This document shows, one piece after another, positions 13,167-27,695 of a DNA stretch of 64,000 bases. How positions within the stretch are numbered: position 1 is the first letter of the stretch; each line of letters opens with the position of its first letter. A model generated the notes under the pieces. It saw only the letters and a list, made by a program, of their open reading frames with translations. It was not told the origin of the DNA and searched no databases. The translations under genes were made by a program, and so were the position numbers. The stretch covers positions 7,440,001 through 7,504,000 of the forward strand of contig NC_039483.1 in the NCBI RefSeq assembly GCF_003590095.1, given 5' to 3'. This DNA is from Trichoplusia ni. Taxonomy: Eukaryota; Arthropoda; Insecta; Lepidoptera; Noctuidae.

Positions 13167-14417
13167 CAAACCAAAATAAATAAATAAATGATTCTGAATC
13201 GTAACAGAAGCGAATTAAACGAACAATTTTTGGTCTAGTCAACAATTTATAAAGGAGACTAAACGAAATTGGTTTTTTCAGTTTCCCATTCAAGATATCA
13301 AAGTTTCACTCTTATAAATCCCCAATTTCAACCGGGATTTTTCAGCGCTAAAATATGAAATGGCATTGGAGGTTCAGAATTGTAGAGATTACAAATCACA
13401 GGTGTTAGGCTTGTGTAGAAAGCTTTATTTGTATTTTATTCCAGTTTACCTGACAAGGTGCTAGGAAACACAATTTAAGTATTTATTATCTACAACTTTT
13501 GTTAAGCGGTCCTTACCTGTCATTCGTAAAAAAAACTGGCAACAGATTCAGTAACAGATTTTCGACGTATTTTCACTTTATAAAATAAATGCAGGCGCAC
13601 ATAATTGAGACAGTGAGTGCGTGCTTGTTCCAAGTCTCGGTGTCTTGCGTTGTGTGACTCGACTGTACGTAGAATCCCATGCACGGATAACAAGCTCATT
13701 TTTTTAAGAGAAAATTTCGAAAAGAGACAATTTCTATCACCTGTACAAATACGACCAAATAAATTCACCAATTCTCAAATTTCGTATCAAAAACCCGGAA
13801 CTAAAGACCCATACAAAAGCTTCAGTACAAAATAAAATCACAGTAACGTAATCAGTGCCGTTGATGCACAGCCTTGCAGGCAGCAAAGCAAATCGCCTAG
13901 ATTTTTCAGTTCCTAGCGAAACAGACGCTAAATTGGCAAATAAGACTCGTGTACGTGAGTGTACAAATCAGGAGCAAATAATGTGCACACAGTGTATTTC
14001 TTATACAAGTTAAATTAAATTCTGATTGATTTTATATTGTTTAACAAAAAAGGAATATACAATGATGAAAAAAATCAAAACGACAAATAAACAATATGTA
14101 ATCATTAAAAAATGCAGTTCCAAAAATAATTAACGCTTTTTTTTACTCTGAGGGTTCTGCAATGCTATAAAACATGAATAAATTTATTAATGTGATTCCT
14201 ATTTCAGTCCCCTTATAAACATATATGTACATAAATTAGCTATTACTACTTAGTATACATAAGTATCACCACATTAATTACTTTCAACCATAATCTAAAC
14301 TATTAGTGCAAAATTTAATACGATTTCTCAGGTAACCTCACCCCGTACTACAAGATACTACAACGGATAACGAACCTTAGAAACTAGCACATCATTTAAA
14401 GAAATACTGTTATAGTT

Positions 14418-14467
14418 ATCAAAGCGAGACAACACTACACAATGTAGAGCGACGTCTCTTTCCCACA
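14418..14467 (+). repeat. Dispersed quasi-palindrome, copy B
   Basis: AAAGCGAGACAACACTA is followed by AATGTAGAGCGACGTCTCTT and TCCCACA. This matches copy A through most of its length. The left outer arm has decayed (ATCAAA in place of GTGGGA), which weakens the palindrome on that side. Confidence 0.75.
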
Positions 14468-17400
14468 ATACCAACAGTTTTACATCTCGAGATATTGGTA
14501 GGTCGCGTAAACCAGTATTAATTTAATCTGTCAGCCCTTTATCCGTTCAGTCCTGTACTGCACGCTTTCTCGGCAGAAAGTGTACGAAATATGTGTAGCA
14601 TAGCAACCGCGCCCAGACTCGCGATGTGAAAATGATTTACGTAGTCGAAGAAGGAAAACCAGCCGATTTCCCCTACACATAAATCCGGGGCCCGACCTAA
14701 AAGAGTTATAAGCGAATCACATTTTTCCATTCGCCGAGGTATTACACAGACAGATTGATGTGTTCGAAGTACTCTTTATGTAGGTAAAAGCAAATAATTT
14801 GTGGAGTAAAATGGATTATTTATTTCCTTGTAGGTATTTCGATGTGCTGGTGTGAATTTGATTTGACATGTAAGCAGGCTTCAAAAGACGCAGACTGTGT
14901 TTGAAAACAAATGAATATCGAATAAATGACCCTTAAGTGAATATAAGTCCAAATATAGACACCTATAAATGATACTTAAAGAAGATATACTAAGGGATTG
15001 TCGTTAAAATAGTCGTAGTTTGTAAACAAACCGGACGTCTTTTAGTATGTTTATAACGACGAAAACAAAAGCAAAGCAAACAAAACTAAAAACAAAAGAA
15101 TACCCAAACAAATAGTTCTTAAAACCTAATGTGTCGAATAACCGTTGCGGACATAATATTTCTAAAGAGAACTGCACTACAATGAATGCAGCGAGAACCT
15201 ATAAATTGATAGCAGTGGGTAAACAAAGCTCTTCTGTTGCGTGAAAATACCGCAACACTGCAATGTGAAACATAATTGAGGTTAACGGAACGAAATTTAA
15301 GTTGGTTCGCAGTGAACGAACAAAACGGTCTCGTGAAAAGCTCTGCAATTCTACAAAATGCACTTTTTCTTTAGTTTTAAACGATCAATAGAAACAAATC
15401 GAATTTAACACGAAGAAGTCTTTATTCAAATGATTACGTTTTACAAGCTATGTTCATTGTGTTTGACATAATTACATTTTCAAACTTCGATGCTAAAAGA
15501 AAATTAAAATCAAATGACATTCTAATTCGACTTGGATTTTTGAATTAAGTTTTCAATTTTCATAAATCCTACATAATGCTCACATTAACATTTTTTATTA
15601 TTTGTGGAATGAGCTTCGAAAATAATCTTTAAATAATAATTTATTAAAATGTATTCACCATTTTTATTGCTTACAAGTGAATGAGTTTTCGTTAGTATAA
15701 AGTGATTCAGAGAGTAGCCGATCTCATGTTATTCAAATTCTCCCACTTCGTACGGCAATAATGATTAACTACACATAATTAGAAGCGTTTATAGTAAATT
15801 AATGGCCCTTATTTTTAACTTTGTCGGCTATCATCCATGATCTATAGAGAATGTTCATAATGATCAAAGCAGATATAAATATGAAATTTCAAAATGCGTG
15901 AAATTGGTGTGATTGATTACCGCACGTCAATAAAAAACTATTTATGGGAAGTTTAGAATTATCTTTGATTCGCTAATTTTCTGATTTGGTAATTACGAAA
16001 TCGCTCATTAAGAAAGAATAAAGATAAATAGGTAATAATTATGCGCGCGAGTGTACAGGCGTGGCGCGTATTACGGTGGCCGATAATTACTCCAGCTCAA
16101 TTACATGTGCGATAAACATAAAGTAAGAGTTTGAATTAATTGATATTGGATCAGCGGGGAAAGTGGCGTGCTGGCCGCGCCGGGGTTGCCGGAGTTACCG
16201 CTAATGAGACGCTTTGTAAACTAGGAAACTGCGTCTTGATTACTATGTTCGTTTATGGAACTAGATATGTATTAAATTTGTCTATGGAATGCATTTATTT
16301 GAATGTTTGTAGACTAGAGTTAGAATGTGGAGTTTTGGCTAAGAGAGTAATTGAATTTAGAAGATTGGGTGCTAGTTTGGTTTTCAAATATCCATTTTTG
16401 AAATCGGAAGTTAAAATTTTATTACAATTGAGAGAAAGTTTCCGATGATTAAAATTTCTTTTTTTTTACTATTAAGCTAAAAATTTTTGACGCTTGTACT
16501 TTGTTATCAGTAATTGAAAATGTAAACACAAAGAGGTCAAATCCTTACAAAATAAATGCAAATGAAGCAAACAATAAAAACCAAAGACCGCGTTAAGGGG
16601 AATATAAAAATTTATTACAAATATCAACTCGGCGCTGTTCCGTAGCTCACAACGGAAAATCCAATAACCGAAATGAAATGAGCAAAATTATTCCTGTAAA
16701 GTCAACTAAAGAAGATTATTGTGAGCAAAGCCGCGGGAAATGTTAAGTGTTCTTCGAGTTTCGAGACTAATGTTAAAATCGATGGGATATGGATCCGAGT
16801 TTTTTAAACTTGAGATTCGCTATAAATCTTTATAACTCCGCCTTAAGTTTTTAGTTTGAACCTGTATTAAAGTTGGACTTTGAAGTGTTTTATTGGAAGG
16901 TATATTTATGGCCTCATGGTATTTCCTAGTTAGACTAGTTTTAAAACTTTATTATCAAGGCACAAAAAGTACAGCTCTACTTAAAAAATTTCGTTCCCTT
17001 TAGTGATCGGAGACAAAAACACATAAATTCCTGTGTGTAGCTCACCACCAAAAATTAACACTCATTCCAAACTTAAAATCAAAACAAAGAGGGTGACACA
17101 ATAGTGATGTTCCACGCACGGGAAAGTAAATAACAATAAGACGCGACTACTTAGCGTGGGGCGCGTCTGTGCGTGGGGTACGCACCGTACCTAGCGTACG
17201 TAGGTACCTATGGACCCGGGTTCCGTACGCAGAACGCTGTGCACCCCAGTCATACGTCACGGGTAGTGTGTTCGCTCGTATTTGCGAGCTATTGTCCGCT
17301 AGCATTGAAAGGAGATAAAAAGGATTCGCAATTTGGGACGTATTGCATAAAGGGAAGGGATCATAACGACGTATAGTGTGTATATGTGTGAGATATGATG

Positions 17401-19924
17401 TTCCACATCAAATACGTGATGGAAACTCATTAATTGTTCTGATTTTTGGTTTGTCACTTTGTATTGTGTATTGTTTTGATATGCAGATTGTACTTCGCTG
17501 TTCGACGAGGAAACTCTAAAATGTTTGCATTCGACGTTACCCACGTCTTCATGCAAAACGAAGTACTCGCAACAACAAAAGGAACACTGATTACCCCCTT
17601 ATCTGAACAGGTATCTCCAATACACCATACCGATTACAGTTAATTAAAAATCCTACTATCTAGACGAGAAGAAATGCACAACATACTGCAAGACAGTACA
17701 TTCGTACGCTAAACTTGATGGTATAAATGTTGGGAACAATTTAACGGACTCCCCGGCTACGGACAAAACACCAGGGAAAACTCCAGCATTGAATTCCCTC
17801 TAACTGGCATCGCCATTACCGTAACAACAGGACCAACTTTTTGCATAATGTCATATTAATTCGTTGGTAAACCTCTTGCCTAAAGACAGTGCTGGATTTT
17901 GAGCTTATACCATTTTGATTGCGACGAGGAAAATATGCAACGAAGTTATTTTATCATTAAGAAGAAAAAAATGTTAAAAGAAGACCTAGTTGCTTCAATA
18001 CTCAATTGTACATTCTTTACTCATAATTGTTACGAAAGCAATACCAAAAATAAGGTTTACAGCTGTTTAACAGCACAACAACAATTAAAACGATCCGTTG
18101 TATTTCGAGAACAACATAAAACCAAGTCAATTAAACTGTACACAAGTGTATTGACAATGTTTTTAGCGCAGCTGCGTTAACCCTCGCGACGCTCACGGGA
18201 TACGCGGGGTACGAAAAACATCCGAATATCCGCACAACCTCTCCACCCTCGACACATGTTCGTAATGACACGACATGTCAACCCCCAGACGCGTGTGAAA
18301 TGAGCGCACTTCAAACGGGCCCCGACACCCCTCAAATGCATTTAGTTGCAGGTGCTCACAATTTTTCTTCTCAGACAAATTCGAATGGAGCTGTTACGTA
18401 TAAGACGGTAGAATATTCGTGAGTGCTTGTGGGGCATTTTTCTTTCATGTGTAAACGCTTCAGGGGTCGTTTCTTTTGAAGAATAATGATGTCTTTAAGT
18501 GGTTCACTATTCCCTTATATTAATGTCATTATTGTTGCCAATATTTTCTCGTGACTTTTGTTTATAAGATTTGAGAAAAGCGGTTTGATAGTTGTGTTTG
18601 AATGCAGCAATTAAAAGCTCAGTCAATTCAAGAAATGACAAAAGAGAATGGTTTTCTCGGAGCAACAATTGAGAGAATCTGGCAAGAACTGTGGAGTCAG
18701 ACGTTCATTAGCATAATAAATACGTACCCACCGGTGCACTTGAAACGGGCACCGTCTCGAGAACACGGGAACAACTATTTGTCTGAAGCACCTCCGCAGT
18801 CTTGCTCATGCTAATTTTCATTTTACAAATTGCCTTGTATGCAGTACGTTTCAACGTTCCTATGAAATAAGATACCCGTTTTAACGTCGCTGTGACGTTT
18901 ACAGTCGTGTGAACGTATTTATGGGCTTTTTAAGTGGATAAGTAGAACTGTCTTTACTCATATTAAGTTTGCGAATGAGTATTATAAATATACACTCACA
19001 TATACAATTACATTTATCACAAATGTGGGCGTTTGGGTGTGCATGCTTGTTACCTCTTAACGCCCAAAATGCTTAACTGATTTGATAGCAGTTGACAACC
19101 CGAATTGACGCAAGCTGGTTTCTACCTGACTGCGTCAAAAGAACGGTAATATTTTCTTAACCACGACAAGTAATAGTTGTAAAAGTTTATTTGTCATTTG
19201 CAAATAAATTCATCATCCAACTATTTACCCATAAAAACATTTAAAAACTATTTTCATGGTCAGGAGTGTGAATAAATAATGAGTATATTGCAGCATTAGT
19301 GCAGCGTAACGTTATTAAATCGTGATTTATCGCGTGTGCTTCGGGTAGATATGACCCGCCTGGGTTTTATATGGTTAGGGGCGCATTCTTCTTTGCCAAG
19401 TTCTTGCGTGAGATTAATTCGTAAGCGAGAATTTTTCTATTCACTTCGCGAGTTATGTTGTGGAAGTAATTAAATAAGGGGTCACTTGAAATTCGTTTCT
19501 TTTGTGATGCGAATTAAGTTGATTTTCATTTTCTTTTCTGTATTTGACAGAATTTTAATTTTTTTATACTTTTTTTTTTGTTGAAAATATTTTTTTGTTA
19601 AGGAAGTGTTTTTGAATCCTGACAGTTTTAATTATTTTAGTAACGTATTGTGTCAGGAATTTGATTTCTCACCATTCAAACAAAAAAAAATGTTGAAACA
19701 TCAACCAACATAAAAACCAATTTCCACTTCGAATGAGCACTTTCAATAACAAAGCCCTAAATCAATTAAACAAAGGCAACTATAATTCAAAATGGAAGTT
19801 ACAATTTAATTGCTAAGCAGCCTTAGTTTCGATGATCAATACTCGATTGTGTAATAACAGTGTTACAGAGTAAGCAACCAGAACAATTATATCTACAGAC
19901 TCTAACCTAATACATCACATCGGA

Positions 19925-19977
19925 TGTGGGAGAGAGATGGCACTATACTTCGTGTATCGCGCTGTCCCGCTTCCACA
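19925..19977 (-). repeat. Dispersed quasi-palindrome, copy C
   Basis: On the plus strand it reads TGTGGGAGAGAGATGGCAC at the left and CGCGCTGTCCCGCTTCCACA at the right. It is therefore inverted relative to copy A. Both outer arms are well preserved. The repeat at 20,090 begins about 110 bases further on, but other copies lack that neighbour. Confidence 0.8.
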
Positions 19978-20089
19978 ATTGCACTGAACTCAGTGAGTAA
20001 CGGGAGTGGTTATATCAGAGTTATAGGCATCTGCCTCTGTTTACATGATTAATTTTGCTACCGGCTTGTGGCCGAGGAAAACTATAGCT

Positions 20090-20160
20090 AAACCGCGATA
20101 ATATCCGTAAAAGTAGTTTCATTTCAATGTCTAACATTCGCGTAAACCTAAGAAACCACT
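20090..20160 (+). repeat. Short interspersed repeat X
   Basis: The block runs from AAACCGCGATAATATCC through GTTTCATTTCAATGTCTAAC to CGTAAACCTAAGAAACCACT. About 60 bases match the reverse complement of 33,164-33,225 with about two differences, which shows it is a mobile or dispersed sequence. It contains no open frame. The original full element is unknown to me. Confidence 0.7.
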
Positions 20161-20665
20161 ACATAGTTTACTGATACTGTATACTTGGTGCCATGGCTAC
20201 GTTTATTTGACGTGACTATTGGGTATTAATTAGCTATTTTTTCCTTTCACTTTTTCTATATCTAAAGTCTACGCCTATTTAAGCCCAGTATGTAAAAAAC
20301 CACATTATGTATTCTTTTAGTCCATAATTGACAGACAACGTGTTTGTAATGTATATTATTATGTTTTTACGAATTTAATTTTGAATTATATTCGATCCTT
20401 TATATCAATATTGCTAATTGAGGAACATAAATACTTGTGCAATAAATATAACTATACATCTTAATAAACTCTCCAACACGCATAACGCGTCTATTTCACA
20501 AAAAGATAACGATGCTAATCGCAAAACCTGACAACATAACGAACAAAATCCATTAAATTTATCTAAAATCCCGTAAAATTTATCATATATTTAACTATAG
20601 ACGTAAAACGATTACGACTTATGTTAACCTGTTTTTATAACTAATGAGTCCCTAAACCAAAAATT

Positions 20666-20727
20666 ACCATAGACTGTAAAGATACAAAGTGATCGCCATA
20701 ACCATAGACTATAGAGATACGAAGTGA
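20666..20727 (+). repeat. Small tandem duplication, 35-bp period
   Basis: ACCATAGACTGTAAAGATAC with AAGTGA after it at 20,666-20,692 is repeated at 20,701-20,727 with three substitutions. Two units only. A local duplication with no sign of function. Confidence 0.7.
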
Positions 20728-23700
20728 CCCACAGTTGTAATTAAATGGAAAACTGTCCAAATGACACTTTAAGTGAGGTTATCTAATATATCGTAACGTG
20801 AGGTCAAAACGATAGTTAAAACATTTATTTTTATATTCAACCTATTTATTTGTGTTGAAGGTGGTCTATTATTAAGATATTATGTTTCGAAGCTGTGTGA
20901 TGTGTGATTAGGTAATAGAATTGGAATCCTTTATAATCGTTTGTTGAGTTATGTATGTATGTATGTTACTCCATGTTATGGTAAAATGTTGGTAATTTGA
21001 TCGGATTAAGTCTGTGTTATGGTGTTAACTTCAATCAATTTTAAATTTAAGTGTTTTGGTACGTAGAAGTTTAATTACATGTTGTAATAATGTTTAAACA
21101 CATTTAGAATATGTTCAATAGTGTGCTTTAAAGTTAAATTTTATTAATTATTTGTCCCAATAATAAAAAGGGCTGAGTTATGTTTTTTAGCATGCTATTA
21201 TTTTACAGCAAAGTGAAATTTTATTTTTGTTTTTATGGGACCAAAAATCCATAAAGAAAAATCTCAACACTATATTATTTTTATACAATCATTCAACAAA
21301 TTTTACGTATTTTGAATTCAAGACCAAAAAATTACAAATATTGTGCTAAATTACGCAAGTTTTTCTAACCAAAATGACTACACTACACTGACATTTATGC
21401 TATCCGACCTTCTTCGGATCATAACAATACCCCTCCACTACACTGCTAGTTTATCGATAAAGTTCATTGCTCGGTTATCGAGCAGGTACAAATACATCAT
21501 GAGACGAGTTATCGATTTGACGGGCGTGCGACTACGTTCCGACGTTGTTATCTCTTATCAACCTTCCTTTTGTACCTACCTACTTCTAAGTACTTATAAA
21601 GCTGAAGAATTTAGATTATTTTTTCTGTAAGAAATGCCAGGTAATGCCAGGTTAGTAACGGCTTTTTTAGATAAGTTGGATCAATGTACATATGATCGAG
21701 GACGATTGCTCGTAATAATTATAAATTGTTTAAAAGAAAATTCATAATTGCAGAGACTAATTACTTAACGTACCATTTAGGTAACTGTTGGTGAAGTTGA
21801 GCCTTTATAGCCATTTTGTATACATACCTACATTATACATGACATTTTTCGACTTAATCCTGAACTTTTAACCATCTTCAAAAGTAAGGAGGTTTTCAAT
21901 TCGGCAGTATTTTTTTAGAATCAAAATATACTGATATGTTTTTCCTTCCCGTCTGATATCCCCTTTTGTTATTCCATACCTACTTGTGTGCGTACCTATG
22001 TTCAATATTAATTCTACATTTAATTTAACAAAGTATCAGTCCTTAATTAAATATTGAAAGCATGTATTGAGCGATAGCTCCTGTTATTACATGTTTTAAT
22101 AAACACTTTCTAATATTGATTTATAAGGGAAGCAATTTATTCCCCGCTTTAGAACTAAATAAACGAAGTCAGTTCATATTTCTTACTTTCCAAGGTAATG
22201 TCTGCGAGCGACGAGCTTATCGAGAAACTCGTATTTAATGCAATAATGAAAGGAGAGGAAATCGAAAATATTAGCAAGCTGGGTAATTACGGAATTTTAA
22301 TTTGATACCCCTTTAATTACTTACACAGACTATTAAAGTTAAAGTTAATAGAAATTGGATAATAAAACCTCTTCTTGTTAATTTATTAATTATTTACTTA
22401 ACGTTCATGTAAACATCTTATTAATTATTATTAAATAAATTATTTTTAGTATTTTAATATGATATTAGATATTAAATTATAATTCTTTCAAAGATTTAAA
22501 GAATTCCAAAAAGTGAATTATTCGTTGTATTTAAAAAATAATATTAGGTTGGCTGTATGGCCATGTTTATAAAAAATATTGTTAAAATACGGGTCTTCTA
22601 TCGGCATCATGTCAACTGCTAGTGACATGTGACAGCTGTCATATTTCCCGCGCAAATGTAAACATGGCTGCTTATCTTTGTCATTATATTTTCCAACAAG
22701 CACAAATATTGATTTTTATTATTAATCTTTTGCCGAAGCCACGTGTATCATAAGTTTATATGATTATACTTACTTTAATGGCATAGCTACGCTTTCAATT
22801 AATTAATTTCTGACACAAAAAGGTTTTGTTGCTTTGAGCGTACCTGCCTTTTACATTTTATGACTATTTTTCTCACGTTCTTATACACTTATTGTTAAGT
22901 TAAAACTGTTAACGTGAAACTCTTGGTTTTTTACTGATTTATTCGCCAATTGTGGATTAAAATTAAATCTCAACACTAAAAAAATAATTGACGAAACCCT
23001 TTAAAGATCTTTTATTACTTGGTATTTCAGAATTCAGGTTACATTTATGTGCGTACGTGTTCCCAAAGCTAATGACACAACTGACGTTGGCCAAACCAAT
23101 CGTCTAAAGACTTCTAATTATTCAAAACGCACTGTCAATTAACTAAGGAATGCGGTTGGGTACTAGATGCGTTAGGCCTCTTTATAAATACATGTGGTCT
23201 CAAAAGACCAGCTCATGACTGGCAATCGAAACTATAATTTTTTAAATGAATGTAACTGAAAATTGTTACGCGAGTAGGTACGAAGCAAGGATTAAAAATA
23301 CCTTAGAACGACAGGTGTTTCCTTTTTTTAAGTTTTGATATCTGATATTTTATTTATTTAACGTTAGAATTTGAAACTCCCAGAATTCAATTGAAAACTT
23401 GCTGAACTTCAAAATTATCGGTCATTTTTAGTTTTTAATGCTGATATACATACTATGGAAAACAATAAACTTCTAGTCTAAAAACACCATTACCCCTACA
23501 CTAATTCTGTCACCGCTAAACATAATCAACATTCTGTCTACAACAAAACAAATGACAATATTTATAATGACAAAGCAAGTATTCAACAACCACCTACTAA
23601 ATAATTTTCAATAATGTTTAAGCGTCATACAACTAGAGAATTAATGATGCAAAGTTTCGCAGCGTAAGCGGTTCCTTCCATCAGAGATTATATTTAAATT

Positions 23701-26700
23701 ACAAAAGAGAGTGCCAGTTCATAAAATCAAGTGGCGAGACACAGAAGTGTAACGTACGCCGAGGGGAGATTGTAGGGCTGCCGGGGAAATATTACATCTA
23801 AAATAAATGGGAATTTGTGAGGAAATCGTTCTGTTTTATATATCGGTAACATTTCACATGTTGAAGTTACCATGTCCATCTACAGCACCGCAGTGATCTA
23901 AGCAGAGATGAGATAAACAAAATATGTAACAGAAACTGATTAGCTAATTAATTCATAAACTTAAGTAATCTACAAACTTGTAAACTATTGCGATTCCGGC
24001 GACGTTATCCTAAGTAAACGTCCCCGGTAACATCCTTAATAAGAAAACTCGGTAACCCTGAGCGGAAGTGTCGCAAAGTGGCTCGTATATCATGGCGCAC
24101 GCAGCTATCTGCACCGAACGTCCCAACTTGCTGGGTTATCACAATGGACGAAATTATTAAAGTCTACGTAAGCTTATGAAATAAAGTGATTTTATCATTT
24201 ATTGACCCATAAAGATAAAATCATCCAAAGCCGATTGTTCGAAAAATCGAGTTCCGTTTTTGCCAAATTTCGCAAGTTCAAATATTCGTTGGCGAGCGAT
24301 CTTGTGTTTAAACGATATTACGTCGTTTCGCTTTTAGAGCTCCCATTCATTCAATTGACTTAAACTAAAGACTTTATAGATAAAGACATTCAAGAGTGAT
24401 ATAACTTGTTTGTACGACATACGGTTTCATGTCAGTCTCGTGTATGTAAATCTTCTTCAGTATTATGAACACTCGAGTGCCAACGGGGCCCTGAAATATG
24501 TGCGTGAATTCCTTTGCAATTTAAATGAGGCTGTCCTTAATTACTATCCTACGAAGAGCTAACAAAAAACATTTGCCTCTCCCGGAACGCAACTTCCTCA
24601 CCAGTCGCTGTGTTTCAAACAATTTGAACACAAAGCTCGAGCGACTAAACGGCAACCAATCAAGGACGTGCTCCATTTCTGGTTTACTCAGTTTTCCAAG
24701 ATTTAGTCGTCGAGACGTGTTGTTACAGTGACATGGTTCGCTCACAAATCGTTAATGCGAGGCGGTCGTAAAGTTGCGGCCCACGCGCCGACACTCTTGT
24801 CTCTCATCGCGGAACTTCACCTGAATACAGCAACTGGTGGGGTTAGAAACGTGACAAACGACCACTCTGATTTAAGCTCTCGCCTAAGGATGGCTTGCTT
24901 GCTGACAAACACTGAATACTAAAACCACAGGTAGGTATCACAATTGCTTAGAATTTTCTATCGCAATAAATTATCATAGATTGAATATCTAGACTAACTA
25001 CCCTCATTAAGGCCATCGTAACGACGCAAATTGAAAACTTTACATTTGCTATTTGCGTAAATTCTCCGAAACCAATTGAAACAACTGATAAATAGCTGAA
25101 CTACCCACAATCTCGCTTTACAACTTTCTTCAAAGACATTCCCAAACAGAACTTCTATCTTGATTGAGGAAAACTAGTAAGTTTTACTGTTAATAGGAAA
25201 CCTAATTCTAATACGACGTTGGAGATTCTAAACACTGTAGATGGTCCTCATTTACATAAACAGACGATGTTATTCGATGTAGGAGCAATAAATTGGATGC
25301 AGAGAAGTGAAACGAGCGACAAAGCCCATAAGTAGTCGGGACAATAACACTTCATGTAGGAAATGATGTGTATGCCTTTACATTGACGATAGCTTTGCAT
25401 CCACTCGTAAATCTGAGAAATATCTTTGCATTGTAGATGCATCTCGAGGAGTCGTCAAGCTTTACAGATAGGACGTTTCTATAGAGACTAAATAGGAAAG
25501 TACTTAGCCTGGATATTGTATCTATAGTATCTTTTGATGATTTATCTCTATAATTTCGTTAGAATTCCTCATTTAGCATCATCATAACAGGTCTATAAAT
25601 GCATGAAAACGAATTCTCAAAATACACCTTCCATTATGAGATCCATAAATCCATAATCATCCCAACATGTGACGCCCAATAGAATCTTCAAAGCTCTCTT
25701 ATAATAATCATTGACAATGAGCTCGCGTGCTAAGACCGGTCGCGGTTCAATTAAGCATCGAGTGATTTGTGAACGAATGGCAACAGCGCTGCAACGACTG
25801 GATTCTTGGACCCGAAGCATATAGTCCTATATTTCTATAGTTGTTCTATACAAGTACCTGCTTTCTATAAAGCTGTCCTCTCTGGCTCTCTGTTGCCTGT
25901 GCCCCGAATTGATATCAGAATCTGGACTGGATTCTAGTGATTTATGTCTTACAATCTGATTTATTTAAATCTTCATGCTAATGTTTAGGAGTATCATTAG
26001 TTTTGCTTCTGTTATCTGGACTCTGAATATTTTTTGATTTGACTGATTTCATTTTTACTTTTAGGATTGAAACGAAGTTTCATCAAGAGAAACTAAGATG
26101 AGCTACCTTTGTTATGACTGAACTAACCGCGCGTAATGCGGAAAAAGGAGTCAACCATTAAATACCTTCTCATATTATTGTATTGAAACCTTTAACTTTA
26201 CAGTACCTAATTTACAAGTGCACATAGTTTTAGATTTGTTGATCACACACGACTATGAATGCCTATTTATGCATATTGCACTATTTTGCAGGTTGGCCTA
26301 GTATTTATAGGTAATGAGCTGTCAATCTTGATATAACAATACTGCCAACAATTGTTGGTTGCCTTGATGCATAAATTGTGAGAAAATGGATCACATTATA
26401 GTGACGTCAGCGGTTGTTGAGTGGGAATGTGTGACATTCTTGGGATATATTATGAAGGACTAAGCTATGACTTGTCACATTTTTTTCATCCATGCTTTTG
26501 GTGATCGCAGAAATGTAGGGTAGTTCAGCTGTTTTATCAGTTGTTTTATTTCAGTATTTTTTATAATATTACTAAAACCAGCAACAATCAAAACTGCTAT
26601 TCCATATCTACCAAAGCTACACAATATTTTATGACATTAGCCAAAAATCCTCAAATTAACTCATCTATTTAATAAAGATAATTCCTTTATTTGTTTTCGA

Positions 26701-27605
26701 AATTAAACAAAAAATCGCGAGCGCTTCATTGAGTAATCTCATCGACACTAACAAGTAAATTAAAACACTTATAATCGGATAAGCATATTATTAGACAGAT
26801 AAATAAATTACCATACACATACAAGAGTTACACAATTAAAACAAAAATCAGCAACTTATTTTTCAATCGTATAAAAACATAATCGTGCTATTTGTACGGA
26901 AGACCACAATCGAGTTCTCGATTGTATCGAGTTCAACACTTATCGATATGTCTCCGACACTAGTGGCGGTCGATGAAGATGATAATACCACAATGGCAAT
27001 CTACTCGATGCGATAACCGCGAGTTTGTAAGGTAGCTTAGTAAATGTATGTTTACAATGCGCAAGCTACCAAGGGACTTGCTGACAGTTTATGTAATTGT
27101 TGCAGTTGTAGCAGAAAGATCTGATTGTATGTAATTTTTACATTAATAACGACTTCAAAGTTTAGCACGTGTCAGAAATGAAGTTGCCATGGCATTGTCA
27201 CCTTTATTACAACAGAAAAAAATGAGGAAAAGAAAAGAGTAATAAACAAATGAATAACGTGATTGATCTAGTTTAGGCTTCATTATCTTATTTCAAACTA
27301 ATCCGTTTCATTCTTTTTTTGTCATAATAATGAAGGGCGGTGTGTTTTTAAGGTCGATTTTCGCATACCATTGTTGTCACGCAGTCCAGTGTATCAGCTA
27401 TTTACACAGCGGTCTGATATTACCGGATAGTGGACTTTGTGTATTATACCGATATTCAATTTATTGTAAGATTACTCCCGTCAGCCGTGGATTTATGAAG
27501 GGTGTCGGTGTAGACATTAACGGAGTTTTGCTTGCATATGAAACATCGTTCCCGGTTGGATTTATCATGTTTTTTCTACATAAACATCTTAGTAAGAAGT
27601 CTGGT

Positions 27606-27695
27606 AGTGATAGCTTGGTGGAATGATGGTAGGATTGACAAGTCAAAAGTTGTAGGGTCGAATCCCGGCACACGTTAGTGTCTTTTTAAATTCAT
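27606..27695 (+). mobile_element. tRNA-like SINE head, diverged
   Basis: TAGCTTGGTGG fits the tRNA box A pattern and GGTCGAATCCC, about 35 bases later, fits box B. The sequence then runs into GGCACACGTTAGTG with no matching acceptor stem. This favours a tRNA-derived retroposon over a working tRNA gene. The body is short or lost and the 3' boundary is approximate. Confidence 0.45.

Larger units (their letters stand above)
13167..27605. other. Long non-coding stretch, mostly unique sequence
   Basis: About 14 kb without a recognisable gene. Frames of 60-100 codons occur, but they overlap others, lack domains, and in at least one case (16,140-16,448) start only at TTG. Repeats B and C of the quasi-palindrome, a repeat at 20,090 and a small tandem duplication at 20,666 lie inside. 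Slightly GC-richer blocks at 17,150-17,300, 18,180-18,360 and 24,480-24,850 could be conserved non-coding or unrecognised exonic DNA. I see no splice or protein evidence for the latter. Confidence 0.5.

Noticed and set aside
16140..16448. 102-codon plus-strand frame
   Set aside because: It begins at TTG and not ATG, and the product has no recognised feature.
21585..21630. TCTAAGTACTTATAAAGCTG resembles the 5' end of Helitron family B
   Set aside because: Similarity is lost after about 35 bases and no CTAG terminus follows.
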